Assembly (NCBI GenBank): GCA_026994195.1
Contig: JALWRH010000105.1
Location: 1 to 41,453 of the forward strand
Direction: 5' to 3'
Length of the DNA: 41,453 nucleotides
DNA from: Sedimenticola sp.
GTDB lineage: Bacteria > Pseudomonadota > Gammaproteobacteria > Chromatiales > Chromatiaceae
Both the position numbers and the translations under genes were made by a program. Below, in pieces: positions 24,427 through 33,607 of the stretch; positions within the stretch are counted from its first letter, which is position 1; every line of letters begins with the position of its first letter. The notes under the pieces were generated by a model that saw only the letters and a program-made list of their open reading frames with translations, did no database searches and was not told the DNA's origin.

Positions 24427-25824
24427 ATGAAAATCTCTTTTCATGGGGCGGATCAGGGTGTTACAGGCTCCTGCCATCAAATCGATTGTGCCGGTAAACG
24501 CATCCTCATTGACTGCGGCATGTACCAGGGAGGCCGGGAACTTGCAGAGGAAAATGCAGAACCTTTTGGCTTCGATCCTGAATCCATCGACTATCTGCTT
24601 CTGACTCACGCGCATCTGGATCACTGTGGGCGCATTCCTCTGCTCGTCAAACGCGGATTCAAAGGGGAAATCATCACAACATCCGCTTCTCTGGAGTTGG
24701 CTCGGCTGGTCATGCTCGATGCGGCAGGGCTTCAGGAGGAGGAAGCGCGTTATCAGGCTCGCAAGGCTAAACGGCATTCAGGGAAATCTCATACTGAGAT
24801 AGAACCCCTTTATACGACACTGGATGCCCTCAACAGTCTCGACTACGTTGGACGCCAGGCATCCTATGATCATCCCCTGGAGGTGGCGCCAGGTATCCGC
24901 GCCACTTTCCTGGATGCCGGACATATCCTCGGTTCCGCCAGCATACTGTTGGAACTGAAGGAGGATGGGAAAAGTCATCGTATTCTATTCTCCGGTGACC
25001 TGGGAAACAGCGGCAACCGAGCCATCCTGCGCGCACCGGAAACACCCCCGGATGTCGATACTGTGGTTATGGAAACCACCTATGGTGACCGGCTGCACAA
25101 GCAACTGGAACCCTCCATCGAGGAACTGTACGACGCTGTCAATACCACTGTCAGCCGTGGTGGTAAGGTGATCATCCCCACTTTCGCCCTGGAACGCGCC
25201 CAGGAAATACTCTACTACCTGCGGGAAGGCCTTGAGAACGGAAAGATCCACCACTACATCAATGTCTTCCTTGATTCGCCCATGGCCATATCCGCTACGG
25301 AGATTTTCAGACGCCATCCCGAGTGTTATGACACGGAAACACTGAAAATCAGCAGAGACGGCAATGACCCCTTCAATCTCCCGGGGCTGCATTTCACCCG
25401 GGAAACGGCAGAGTCCATGGCCATCAACAACATCGACGGCGGCGCCATCATCATGGCAGGCTCTGGCATGTGTACCGGGGGGCGGGTCCGTCATCATCTG
25501 AAACACAATATCTGGGACAAAAAGAACAGCATTGTTTTTGTCGGCTATGCGGCCAGAGGCACGCTGGCGCGGCGCATCATCGACGGTGCTGAAAAAGTCA
25601 GGATATTTGGCGAAGAATTCCCGGTCAACGCCGACATCTACACCATTGGCGGCTTCTCCGCCCACGCCGACCAAGCCGAACTGCTGGCTTGGCACAAAGA
25701 AACCGGCAATCCCGCTACCACCTACCTGGTGCATGGTGAGGAAACAAGCATGCAGGCGTTCTCCAAACTGCTCACCGACACGAAGGTCGTCATGCCCAGG
25801 CTGGGAGACAGTTTTGAACTGTGA
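24427..25824 (+). CDS. Beta-CASP metallo-beta-lactamase fold hydrolase (RNA-processing type)
   Basis: The 465-residue protein starts at ATG 24427, with AGAGGA 5 bases before it. The frame extends to 24319, but the added residues are not family-like. The zinc motif is LTHAHLDHCGRIP (H61, H63, D65, H66), followed by DAGHILGSASILLEL, the beta-CASP segments VVMETTYGDRLH, IIPTFALERAQEILYYL, IIMAGSGMCTGGRVRHHLKH and the C-terminal GGFSAHADQAELL. Relatives are CPSF/YSH1-like RNA endonucleases and exonucleases. Its presence at the head of a carbon-metabolism operon hints at post-transcriptional control, but that is inference. Aldolase follows 94 bases later. Confidence 0.9.
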   Translation: MKISFHGADQGVTGSCHQIDCAGKRILIDCGMYQGGRELAEENAEPFGFDPESIDYLLLTHAHLDHCGRIPLLVKRGFKGEIITTSASLELARLVMLDAAGLQEEEARYQARKAKRHSGKSHTEIEPLYTTLDALNSLDYVGRQASYDHPLEVAPGIRATFLDAGHILGSASILLELKEDGKSHRILFSGDLGNSGNRAILRAPETPPDVDTVVMETTYGDRLHKQLEPSIEELYDAVNTTVSRGGKVIIPTFALERAQEILYYLREGLENGKIHHYINVFLDSPMAISATEIFRRHPECYDTETLKISRDGNDPFNLPGLHFTRETAESMAINNIDGGAIIMAGSGMCTGGRVRHHLKHNIWDKKNSIVFVGYAARGTLARRIIDGAEKVRIFGEEFPVNADIYTIGGFSAHADQAELLAWHKETGNPATTYLVHGEETSMQAFSKLLTDTKVVMPRLGDSFEL

Positions 25825-25918
25825 AGAAAGCGCTGATCAATCAGACATTCCCAGACAAACATCACAGCAACCTTGAACCAAGAGTACATCCACTACAAAT
25901 GACATTCAGGAGTACATC

Positions 25919-26944
25919 ATGAGCACGAGCAGCGAACTGCAACAAACCATCTCTGACATGGTGGACGATCACCGCGGCATACTGGCAGCTGATGAAAGTC
26001 TGCCAACCATCAGCAAACGTTTTGCAGCCATCAATGTAGAGCCCAGCGAAGAAAACCGTCGTGCGTACCGTGCGCTGCTGCTGGACACGCCGGATCTGGG
26101 CAAATATATTTCCGGCGTCATTCTTTTCGAAGAAACCTTGGCACAGCGGGATGACAGGGATATCCCCCTGCCTGAAGTCGCCTGGTCTCAGAAAATCGTC
26201 CCCGGTGTAAAGGTGGACAAGGGGAAAGGCCCTCTGCCCGGCGCTCCGGGAGACCTGATCACCTATGGGCTGGATGGTCTTGGAGATCGCCTGGAGCAGT
26301 ACAAGCAGCAGGGCGCGCGTTTTGCCAAGTGGCGTGAAGTCTATCCAATCTCCCACCACAACCCCACACATATGGGGCGGCATGCCAATGCCGAAATGCT
26401 GGCGCGGTATGCCGCCGCATGCCAGGAAAAAGGCGTAGTGCCCATCGTTGAGCCTGAGGTGCTCATGGACGGCGATCATGATATCGATCGCTGCGCCAGC
26501 GTAACTGAACATGTGTTGCATGCTGTGTTTCATGCCCTGCACCTGCATGGCGTCAGCCTTGAACACATGATCCTGAAACCGAACATGGTATTGCCTGGCA
26601 AAGACTGCCGTACCGCCGACCCCCAGGAAGTCGCGGAAGCCACTTTGCGCACGCTGAAACGTACGGTACCGGCTGCCGTCCCCAGCATCAACTTCCTCTC
26701 TGGCGGACAGGGTCCTGAGGAAGCCACGGCCAATCTCAACGCCATCAACCAACTCAGGGGGAACGCTCCCTGGCAGTTGAGCATCTCCTACGGCAGAGCT
26801 TTGCAGCAACCTGCCTTGCACGCTTGGTCCGGGAAGCCGGAAAACCGGCAAAAGGCTCAGCAGGCATTGCTCAAGCGCGCACGTCTCAACAGCCTGGCGC
26901 GGCAAGGTAAGTATGAACCCTCTATGGAAAACGACGATGTCTGA
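25919..26944 (+). CDS. Class I fructose-bisphosphate aldolase
   Basis: It cleaves or forms fructose 1,6-bisphosphate by a Schiff-base mechanism, with no metal needed. The 341-residue protein is of the eukaryote-like class I type: HRGILAADESLPTISKRF, FEETLAQ, PGVKVDKG, FAKWREVYPI, PIVEPEVLMDGDHDI and MILKPNMVLPG with the predicted catalytic lysine K220. C-terminal matches include INFLSGGQGPEEATANLNAI and LSISYGRALQ. GGAG is close before the ATG. It overlaps ppsA by eight bases, which couples the two gluconeogenic enzymes. Confidence 0.95.
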   Translation: MSTSSELQQTISDMVDDHRGILAADESLPTISKRFAAINVEPSEENRRAYRALLLDTPDLGKYISGVILFEETLAQRDDRDIPLPEVAWSQKIVPGVKVDKGKGPLPGAPGDLITYGLDGLGDRLEQYKQQGARFAKWREVYPISHHNPTHMGRHANAEMLARYAAACQEKGVVPIVEPEVLMDGDHDIDRCASVTEHVLHAVFHALHLHGVSLEHMILKPNMVLPGKDCRTADPQEVAEATLRTLKRTVPAAVPSINFLSGGQGPEEATANLNAINQLRGNAPWQLSISYGRALQQPALHAWSGKPENRQKAQQALLKRARLNSLARQGKYEPSMENDDV

Positions 26945-29360
26945 CAAACACAATCTGATCCGATGGTTCGACGAGCTGGGCATCGATGATGTTCCCCTGG
27001 TAGGCGGTAAAAATGCCTCCCTGGGCGAGATGTACCAGCAACTCACACCCAAGGGCATTCTCATTCCCAACGGTTTTGCCATCACAGCGGAGGCCTACCG
27101 CTATATGCTGGACCAGGCGAACGCCTGGGATGACTTGCATCAGGTTCTGGATGAGCTCGATCCTGAAGACGTGGATGACCTGGCAAAACGCGGCGCGCGC
27201 GCCCGGGAAATCATTTATGGTGCCGGGCTGCCTGAAGATCTGGAAGCGGAAATATTGCAGGCCTATGCCCGGCTGACTGCCGAGTATGGCGGCAACCTGA
27301 CGGTGGCTGTCCGTTCTTCTGCCACAGCGGAAGACCTGCCCACGGCTTCATTTGCCGGGCAACAGGATACCTATTTGAATATCAGCGGCGAAGCCTCTCT
27401 TCTAGACGCCTGCCGCCGCTGCTTTGCCAGCCTGTTCACAGACCGGGCCATACATTACCGTGTTGACCAGGGTTTCGATCATTTCAAGGTGGCGTTATCC
27501 ATTGGTGTAATGAAAATGGTACGTTCCGATCTCGCCGCCAGCGGTGTCATGTTTTCCCTTGACACTGAAACCGGCTTTGAGGACGTGATATTCATTACCG
27601 GAGCCTATGGACTGGGGGAGAACGTGGTTCAGGGCAACGTGGAGCCTGATGAGTTCTATGTGCACAAACCCACTTTCAATCAGGGCTACCGTTCAGTGGT
27701 ACGCCGTCATCTGGGCAGCAAGCGGATCAGAATGGTATATGCCCAGGGCCAGACCAAATCCACCACCCGTAACGAACGAGTGCCCGATGCTGAGCGAGGC
27801 CGCTATTGCATCACTGATACTGAAGTGCTGAAACTGGCTGAATACGCCCTGACCATCGAACAACACTACAGCCAGGAGGCCGGGCACACCAAGCCCATGG
27901 ATATGGAATGGGCAAAAGATGGCCTGGATGGAAAGCTGTATATCGTACAGGCCAGGCCTGAAACAGTTGCATCACAGCAAACAGGCACCCTTCTGGAACA
28001 GTATCACCTCGATGGCGACGGCGAGATACTCACCCGCGGTTACGCGGTGGGTACCAAAATCGGCAAGGGATATGCACGATATATTCCTGATGTCGCTCAT
28101 CTGCACGAATTTCAGGCGGGTGAAGTGCTGGTTGCAGATACCACCACACCCGATTGGGAACCCGTAATGAAGATCGCTGCAGCTATCGTCACCAATCGTG
28201 GCGGACGTACCTGCCATGCCGCCATTATCTCCCGGGAACTCGGCATACCGGCAGTGGTGGGCTGCGACAACGCCACTCAAAAAATTCCCAACGGCGAAAT
28301 GGTGACCGTCTCCTGCGCAGGAGGCGATGAGGGCCGAGTGTACAAGGGAGACATTCCTTTCAGCATTGAGCGTACCGATCTTTCCGGACTTTCCCGTCCC
28401 AGAACCAAAATCATGCTCAACCTGGGTAATCCTGATCTAGCCTTTACAACCCGCGCTCTGCCCAATGATGGCGTGGGCCTGGCCAGGCTGGAGTTCATCA
28501 TCAATGAATACATCAAGGCCCATCCCATGGCCCTGTTGCACCCGGACAAAGTGGGTGATGAAGAGGAGCGTATCCGGCTGGAAACGCTAATCCAGCATCA
28601 TGACAATGGCGGCGACTACTTCATCCAGCGCCTGTCTGAAGGAGTGGGAACCATCGCTGCGGCTTTCTATCCCAAGCCGGTAATCGTACGTATGTCTGAT
28701 TTCAAGACCAACGAGTACGCCTCCCTGCTGGGGGGACGCTATTTTGAACCTATGGAAGCCAACCCCATGATCGGCTTCCGGGGTGCGGCACGCTATACCC
28801 ATCCGGCCTATCAGGAAGGCTTTGCCCTGGAATGCGCCGCCATGAAACGGGTTCGGGAAGTGATGGGGCTGAAGAACGTCAAGCTCATGATTCCATTCTG
28901 CCGTACCCTGAAAGAAGGAAAGAGAGTATTGTCAGCCATGGCGGAACAGGGACTGGAACGGGGCAAGGATGATCTGGAAATCTATGTAATGTGCGAGATT
29001 CCCAACAATGTCATCCTCATCGACAAGTTCTCAGAATTGTTCGATGGTTTTTCAATTGGTTCCAACGACCTCACCCAGCTCACTCTGGGCGTGGATCGGG
29101 ATTCGGAAATCGTATCCTTCGACTTTGACGAACGGGATGAGGGTGTGAAAACCATGATACGCATGGCTGTTGAAGGTGCCCGGCGGAACGGACGGCATTC
29201 CGGACTTTGTGGACAGGCGCCCTCAGATTACCCGGAGATGGCTGAATACCTGGTCAGAATCGGCATAGATTCCATGAGCCTCAATCCTGATACCCTGCTC
29301 AGCACCACCCGTCATGTACTGGAAGTAGAGAAGCAGATCGCTGCACAGTCCTCAGAATGA
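26937..29360 (+). CDS. ppsA: Phosphoenolpyruvate synthase
   Basis: It makes PEP from pyruvate, ATP and water (AMP and phosphate released). From ATG 26937 it is 807 residues and starts MSDKHNLIRWFDELGIDDVP, aligning with E. coli PpsA. ATG 26913 would add eight unrelated residues. Motifs are VGGKNASLGEMYQQL, AVRSSATAEDLPTASFAGQQ, the phosphohistidine segment GGRTCHAAIISRELGIPAV (H427), FKTNEYASLLGG, SNDLTQLTLGVDRD and the catalytic-cysteine region GLCGQAPSDYPE. It overlaps the aldolase gene. With aldolase and phosphoglycerate mutase it supports gluconeogenic flow. The reverse, PEP to pyruvate with ATP gain, has been suggested for some organisms. Confidence 0.96.
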   Translation: MSDKHNLIRWFDELGIDDVPLVGGKNASLGEMYQQLTPKGILIPNGFAITAEAYRYMLDQANAWDDLHQVLDELDPEDVDDLAKRGARAREIIYGAGLPEDLEAEILQAYARLTAEYGGNLTVAVRSSATAEDLPTASFAGQQDTYLNISGEASLLDACRRCFASLFTDRAIHYRVDQGFDHFKVALSIGVMKMVRSDLAASGVMFSLDTETGFEDVIFITGAYGLGENVVQGNVEPDEFYVHKPTFNQGYRSVVRRHLGSKRIRMVYAQGQTKSTTRNERVPDAERGRYCITDTEVLKLAEYALTIEQHYSQEAGHTKPMDMEWAKDGLDGKLYIVQARPETVASQQTGTLLEQYHLDGDGEILTRGYAVGTKIGKGYARYIPDVAHLHEFQAGEVLVADTTTPDWEPVMKIAAAIVTNRGGRTCHAAIISRELGIPAVVGCDNATQKIPNGEMVTVSCAGGDEGRVYKGDIPFSIERTDLSGLSRPRTKIMLNLGNPDLAFTTRALPNDGVGLARLEFIINEYIKAHPMALLHPDKVGDEEERIRLETLIQHHDNGGDYFIQRLSEGVGTIAAAFYPKPVIVRMSDFKTNEYASLLGGRYFEPMEANPMIGFRGAARYTHPAYQEGFALECAAMKRVREVMGLKNVKLMIPFCRTLKEGKRVLSAMAEQGLERGKDDLEIYVMCEIPNNVILIDKFSELFDGFSIGSNDLTQLTLGVDRDSEIVSFDFDERDEGVKTMIRMAVEGARRNGRHSGLCGQAPSDYPEMAEYLVRIGIDSMSLNPDTLLSTTRHVLEVEKQIAAQSSE

Positions 29361-29420
29361 CTTGAATTTCTTTATATTCAACCCGAAATACGGGCAGTAG
29401 AGAGCATAGGAAAAACCGGC

Positions 29421-32171
29421 ATGACAGATATCGATCCCTCACTTTTGCAGACTGATCCGCAAAGGGGCCTCAGCAGCGAGGAGGCCCAAAAACGCCAGCA
29501 GCAGTTTGGTCTGAATGTACTGGAAACCAAGGAAGAAAGCTGGCTGGCCAGGCTGGCCAAGCGTTTTTGGGGTCCTATTCCCTGGATGATCGAAACAGCT
29601 GCTGTGCTTTCAGCATCCGTACAGCGCTGGGAAGATTTCACCATCATCATGGTAATGTTGCTGGTGAATGCTTTTGTGGATTTCTATCAGGAGTCGAAGG
29701 CTCTCAATGCCATCGAGGTACTGAAACAGAAGCTGGCGTTACAGTCCACAGTAAAACGTGACGGGCGGTGGCAACAACTGCCTGCCGCGGAGCTGGTGCC
29801 AGGCGATATCATAAAAATCAAGATTGGAGATATCGTTCCCGCTGATCTCAAACTATTGAGTGGCGGAGACTTCCTGCAGATCGACCAATCCGCCCTTACA
29901 GGAGAGTCACTCCCGGTCAACAAAAAGCCCGGTGAAGAAGCTTATGCGAATACGGTGATCAAACAGGGTGAGATGATAGCGGTGGTCAGCGGCACAGGGC
30001 TGAACACCTATTTTGGCAAGACAGTCGGGCTGGTTGCCAAAGCACAGATGGAAGGGCGCAGCCACTTCAAACGCATGGTCATCAAAGTTGGCAATTTTTT
30101 AATTCTCCTTACCCTGGTAATGATTGCGGTCATCATCTACCTGGGCATCAAGCGCGGCGAGCCTGTTACCGAACTGTTGATCTTTTCCCTGGTGCTGACC
30201 ATCTCAGCCATTCCGGTGGCCATGCCCGCCGTTCTTACAGTCACCATGGCCATTGGCGCCACCGCTCTTGCCAGGAAACAGGCTATCGTCAGCCGCCTGG
30301 ATGCCATAGAAGAGCTGGCTGGCATGGATATACTCTGCTCAGACAAAACCGGCACCCTGACCCAGAATCGTATGTCGGTTGCGCCTGCCTATGTTGCCGG
30401 CAAGTTCAACGAGGATGATCTGTTCCTGTTTGCGGCCCTGGCCAGCCGGATGGAGAACCAGGACCCCATAGAGCAACCCATCTTTGAAATCCTGAAGCAA
30501 AGAGGCTTGCAGGACAGGCTGAACAGTTACACGGTGAATAAATTCGTTCCTTTCGATCCGGTTTCAAAGCGCACAGAAGCCAAGCTGACCAGCAGCAATG
30601 GCTCCACCCTCATCGTCACCAAAGGCGCTCCCCAGGTCATCATCGATTTGTGCCACAACAACAATTTCGACAAGCAGGCGGCGTTCGACAAGGTCAATAC
30701 TTTTGCTCAAAGCGGATTCCGTACCCTTGGCGTCGCTTTCAAAAACACCGATACAGACAGCTTCACCTTTGTCGGCCTGATCCCCTTGTTCGATCCGCCG
30801 AGGGAGGACTCCAAGGCCACCATCGCCGAGGCCAGAAGCAAAGGCGTGGTCACCAAGATGGTCACGGGAGACAACTTGGCGGTAGCCAAATACATCGCCA
30901 GGTTGCTGGATATCGGCGACAACATCGAAGACATTCGTGAACTCAGGGGAGAAAGCACCCAGGAGTACCTGTTACTCGCAGAAGTTATCTCCAAAGCTCT
31001 GCTGAATACTGTCAAGACAGACCTCGATGAAGAACAACTTCAGCACAAGGTAAACGATATTGTCAGCCAGGTAAGAAAGGAATTGAACACCCGGGTACTC
31101 CCCAAAGGCACCATCAAAAAGCATGAATCAGAAATCATTGCCCAGATAGAAGCCGCCGACGGTTTTGCCCAGGTCTATCCGGAAGACAAGTATTTCATCG
31201 TTGACAAATTGCAGAAGGCCGGACATATCGTGGGGATGACCGGTGACGGCGTCAACGATGCTCCGGCCCTGAAAAAAGCGGATGTGGGCATTGCCGTGAG
31301 CGGTGCCACCGATGCCGCCCGCGCAGCGGCGGATATTGTTCTGGTAGAGCCGGGGATAGACACCATTGTCGATGAACTCAAAAGAGCCGGTCATGCCGTC
31401 AAACTGACAAAGAGTGAAAACGCTGACAACAAGAATGACATCGGCATATCGGTAAACGGCACTACCTATACACCCTGCAAGGCAGCCGATATCGTATTGA
31501 TGGCCTCGGGTCTGAGGGTCATTGTCGATGCGATAAAGCAGGCCCGTATTACTTTTGAGCGAATGCAAAGCTACACCATCTTCCGCATCGCAGAAACCGT
31601 TCGCATCATAATTTTCATGAGCCTTGCCATCGGCCTGTTCCAATTCTATCCGGTAACAGCCCTGATGATCATTATGCTGGCACTGCTCAATGATATCCCC
31701 ATTCTGGCAATCGCCTATGACAATACCAAAGTAAGGGAAAGGCCCGTGCGCTGGAACATGCACCAGGTGCTGGTCATGTCCAGCTGGCTGGGAATAGCAG
31801 GCGTGCTGTCATCTTTTCTCCTGTTCTGGATCATTATGGTTTACATGAAACTTCCCCTGGACTTTGTGCAGTCGGTGTTCTTTTCCAAACTCATCGTTGC
31901 TGGACATGGAACCATCTATAACACACGGGTAGATGACTGGTTCTTCAAGCGCCCCTTTCCTTCATGGATACTGGTCATCGCCACTTTGGCCAGTGCCGTT
32001 GCCGGAACCGTTATCGCGGTGTACGGCTTTGGACTGATAACCCCCATTGGCTGGAAATGGGGACTGGCCACCTGGGCCTATGCCTTGGCGTGGTTTGTAT
32101 TCAACGACGCAGTGAAAATGGCCGTGTTGCGCTTCTATCGTCACCTGAAAGGCGTGGAAGTTGAGATCTAA
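29421..32171 (+). CDS. Plasma-membrane P-type H+-ATPase (type IIIA-like) with internal duplication
   Basis: The 916-residue protein resembles PMA1-type proton pumps: an N-terminal cytosolic part starting MTDIDPSLLQ, about ten membrane segments, the actuator motif DQSALTGESLPVNKKPG, the phosphorylated D308 in CSDKTGTLTQNRMSV, KGAPQVIID in the nucleotide domain, and MTGDGVNDAPALKKADVGIA in the P domain. A tandem duplication of the P-domain end inserts about 52 residues (see the repeat at 31281-31544). A four-base-stem hairpin CCCG/CGGG (29382-29394) precedes the gene. It lies 60 bases after ppsA and 44 before DUF4010, probably in one operon. Proton export at ATP cost, or Na+, is possible. H+ is inferred from family similarity. 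Confidence 0.9.
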   Translation: MTDIDPSLLQTDPQRGLSSEEAQKRQQQFGLNVLETKEESWLARLAKRFWGPIPWMIETAAVLSASVQRWEDFTIIMVMLLVNAFVDFYQESKALNAIEVLKQKLALQSTVKRDGRWQQLPAAELVPGDIIKIKIGDIVPADLKLLSGGDFLQIDQSALTGESLPVNKKPGEEAYANTVIKQGEMIAVVSGTGLNTYFGKTVGLVAKAQMEGRSHFKRMVIKVGNFLILLTLVMIAVIIYLGIKRGEPVTELLIFSLVLTISAIPVAMPAVLTVTMAIGATALARKQAIVSRLDAIEELAGMDILCSDKTGTLTQNRMSVAPAYVAGKFNEDDLFLFAALASRMENQDPIEQPIFEILKQRGLQDRLNSYTVNKFVPFDPVSKRTEAKLTSSNGSTLIVTKGAPQVIIDLCHNNNFDKQAAFDKVNTFAQSGFRTLGVAFKNTDTDSFTFVGLIPLFDPPREDSKATIAEARSKGVVTKMVTGDNLAVAKYIARLLDIGDNIEDIRELRGESTQEYLLLAEVISKALLNTVKTDLDEEQLQHKVNDIVSQVRKELNTRVLPKGTIKKHESEIIAQIEAADGFAQVYPEDKYFIVDKLQKAGHIVGMTGDGVNDAPALKKADVGIAVSGATDAARAAADIVLVEPGIDTIVDELKRAGHAVKLTKSENADNKNDIGISVNGTTYTPCKAADIVLMASGLRVIVDAIKQARITFERMQSYTIFRIAETVRIIIFMSLAIGLFQFYPVTALMIIMLALLNDIPILAIAYDNTKVRERPVRWNMHQVLVMSSWLGIAGVLSSFLLFWIIMVYMKLPLDFVQSVFFSKLIVAGHGTIYNTRVDDWFFKRPFPSWILVIATLASAVAGTVIAVYGFGLITPIGWKWGLATWAYALAWFVFNDAVKMAVLRFYRHLKGVEVEI
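31281..31544 (+). repeat. Diverged tandem repeat inside the H+-ATPase P domain
   Basis: Two 36-residue segments exactly 52 codons (156 bases) apart align without gaps: DVGIAVSGATDAARAA... (residues 621-656, 31281-31388) and DIGISVNGTTYTPCKA... (residues 673-708, 31437-31544). By my hand alignment, 18 of 36 positions are identical. The first copy keeps the conserved start of the segment (GATDAARAAADIVL) and the second keeps the conserved end that leads to RITFERM. The 16 residues between them (GHAVKLTKSENADNKN) have no counterpart I recognise in ordinary P-type ATPases. Confidence 0.75.
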
Positions 32172-32215
32172 GGCGGCTATGAGATACTCGATCAGCGAAT
32201 GGCAAGACAGCAACC

Positions 32216-33520
32216 ATGACTGAACAGAGTCTTATTGCCGAGGCCATGTCCCAGATTTGGTTCCAGTTTGTCCTGGTCGCCATATTTGGTTTCCTGACCG
32301 GACTGGAATTCCGTGAGTATATTCTTCTGCGCAGCAAGGAACGCCCGGAAATTCCATCCATCAGCCTTGGTGCCACACGCACATTCACCTTCATAGCCGT
32401 TTTGGGGTTTGTGCTCTATCTCTTGGATCCTGAACTTCAACTGTACCTGGCTGGGTTACTGGGGCTCACTCTCTTCTTCGCACTGTTCTACTATCAGAAG
32501 CTACGAAGTGGCCAGCCAGGACTTCTCCAGCCTCTGATTTCCCTGGTAGTCTATACCTATGGTCCCGCTATCATGCTGCAGCCGCCCTGGTTCCTGGTTT
32601 TGCTGTTCGTGACCATCGTTTTCATACTCAGCGCACGCCCTTTTACCCAACAACTGACCAGAAACCTGGAGCCTCAGGAAATCTCCACCCTGGCCAAGTT
32701 TCTGTTGCTTTCCGGTGTGATACTTCCCCTGTTGCCGAATCACTCCATCTCCAGCTATATACCCGCCACACCCTTTAAGATATGGCTTGCTGTAGTAGTA
32801 ATCTCCGCCATTTCCTATGCCGGTTATATTCTTAAGAAGTACCTGCTGAAACGCCAGGGTTACCTGGTCACAGGTCTTCTGGGAGGACTCTATTCCAGTA
32901 CAGCCACGACCGTCGTTCTGGCCCGCAAGAGCCGTCTCCTGGAACATCCTGATGCGGCGTTGAACGCGGGCATTCTCGCTGCATCCGGCATCATGTATCT
33001 GAGGCTGCTGGCCCTCATTGCCATCATGAACACAAACCTTATCCCCCATACCTACATCCCTCTCATGCTGTTCAGCATCACCACTATTGCTGGCGCAATC
33101 CTCATCGACCGAAAGGCGCCGGATGCTGCTGACACCACGACTGATCTTGGGCGATCCAACCCGCTTGAACTGGGTATAGCCCTGTTGTTCGCCATTCTGT
33201 TCGTGGTCATGATGATCATCACCCAGCAGGTCATCAATCACTTTGGTCAAACCGGGTTGAATCTGCTTTCCTTTGGCGTGGGCTTCACAGATATCGACCC
33301 TTTCGTACTCTCTATACTAAGTGGCCACTACCAGGCGACCAGCCTGCAGCAACTGAGTGCGGCCATCATTATTGCCGCAGGCAGCAATAACCTTCTCAAG
33401 GCAGTGTATGCAGCCACCCTGGGTGGCTTCAGAAATAGCGGTCGGATAGCGGCTTATCTGTTGATACTCGGGTTGGGAACGATTGGCTATGGGTTGACCA
33501 TGTCCGCGGTCATTTTGTAG
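32216..33520 (+). CDS. DUF4010 / MgtC-SapB-like membrane protein
   Basis: The 434-residue protein has about twelve hydrophobic segments. The N-terminus (FVLVAIFGFLTGLEFREYIL) resembles the MgtC/SapB fold. The middle GGLYSSTATTVVLARKS and the C-terminal GVGFTDIDPFVLSILSGHY and IIIAAGSNNLLKAVYA are typical of DUF4010. The function of this family is unknown. MgtC relatives modulate membrane potential or inhibit F-type ATP synthase. Coming directly after an H+-ATPase, a role in membrane energetics is a reasonable guess. No strong ribosome site precedes ATG 32216. It ends the long rightward operon and is convergent with the second regulator. Confidence 0.85.
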   Translation: MTEQSLIAEAMSQIWFQFVLVAIFGFLTGLEFREYILLRSKERPEIPSISLGATRTFTFIAVLGFVLYLLDPELQLYLAGLLGLTLFFALFYYQKLRSGQPGLLQPLISLVVYTYGPAIMLQPPWFLVLLFVTIVFILSARPFTQQLTRNLEPQEISTLAKFLLLSGVILPLLPNHSISSYIPATPFKIWLAVVVISAISYAGYILKKYLLKRQGYLVTGLLGGLYSSTATTVVLARKSRLLEHPDAALNAGILAASGIMYLRLLALIAIMNTNLIPHTYIPLMLFSITTIAGAILIDRKAPDAADTTTDLGRSNPLELGIALLFAILFVVMMIITQQVINHFGQTGLNLLSFGVGFTDIDPFVLSILSGHYQATSLQQLSAAIIIAAGSNNLLKAVYAATLGGFRNSGRIAAYLLILGLGTIGYGLTMSAVIL

Positions 33521-33607
33521 TGTGTCATCAGGCCAAGCGCCAACAAACTGATACATATCCAGGACTGAAGTCTAAGAAAGGTTCTGAATCAAACTCGAAT
33601 CTGTCTA

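Noticed and set aside
29347-29362. AGTCC-TCAGAA-TGACT near the ppsA stop, before the H+-ATPase
   Set aside because: It matches only 7 of 10 positions, overlaps coding sequence, and has no good -10 at the right distance. Co-transcription from the upstream operon explains the gene.
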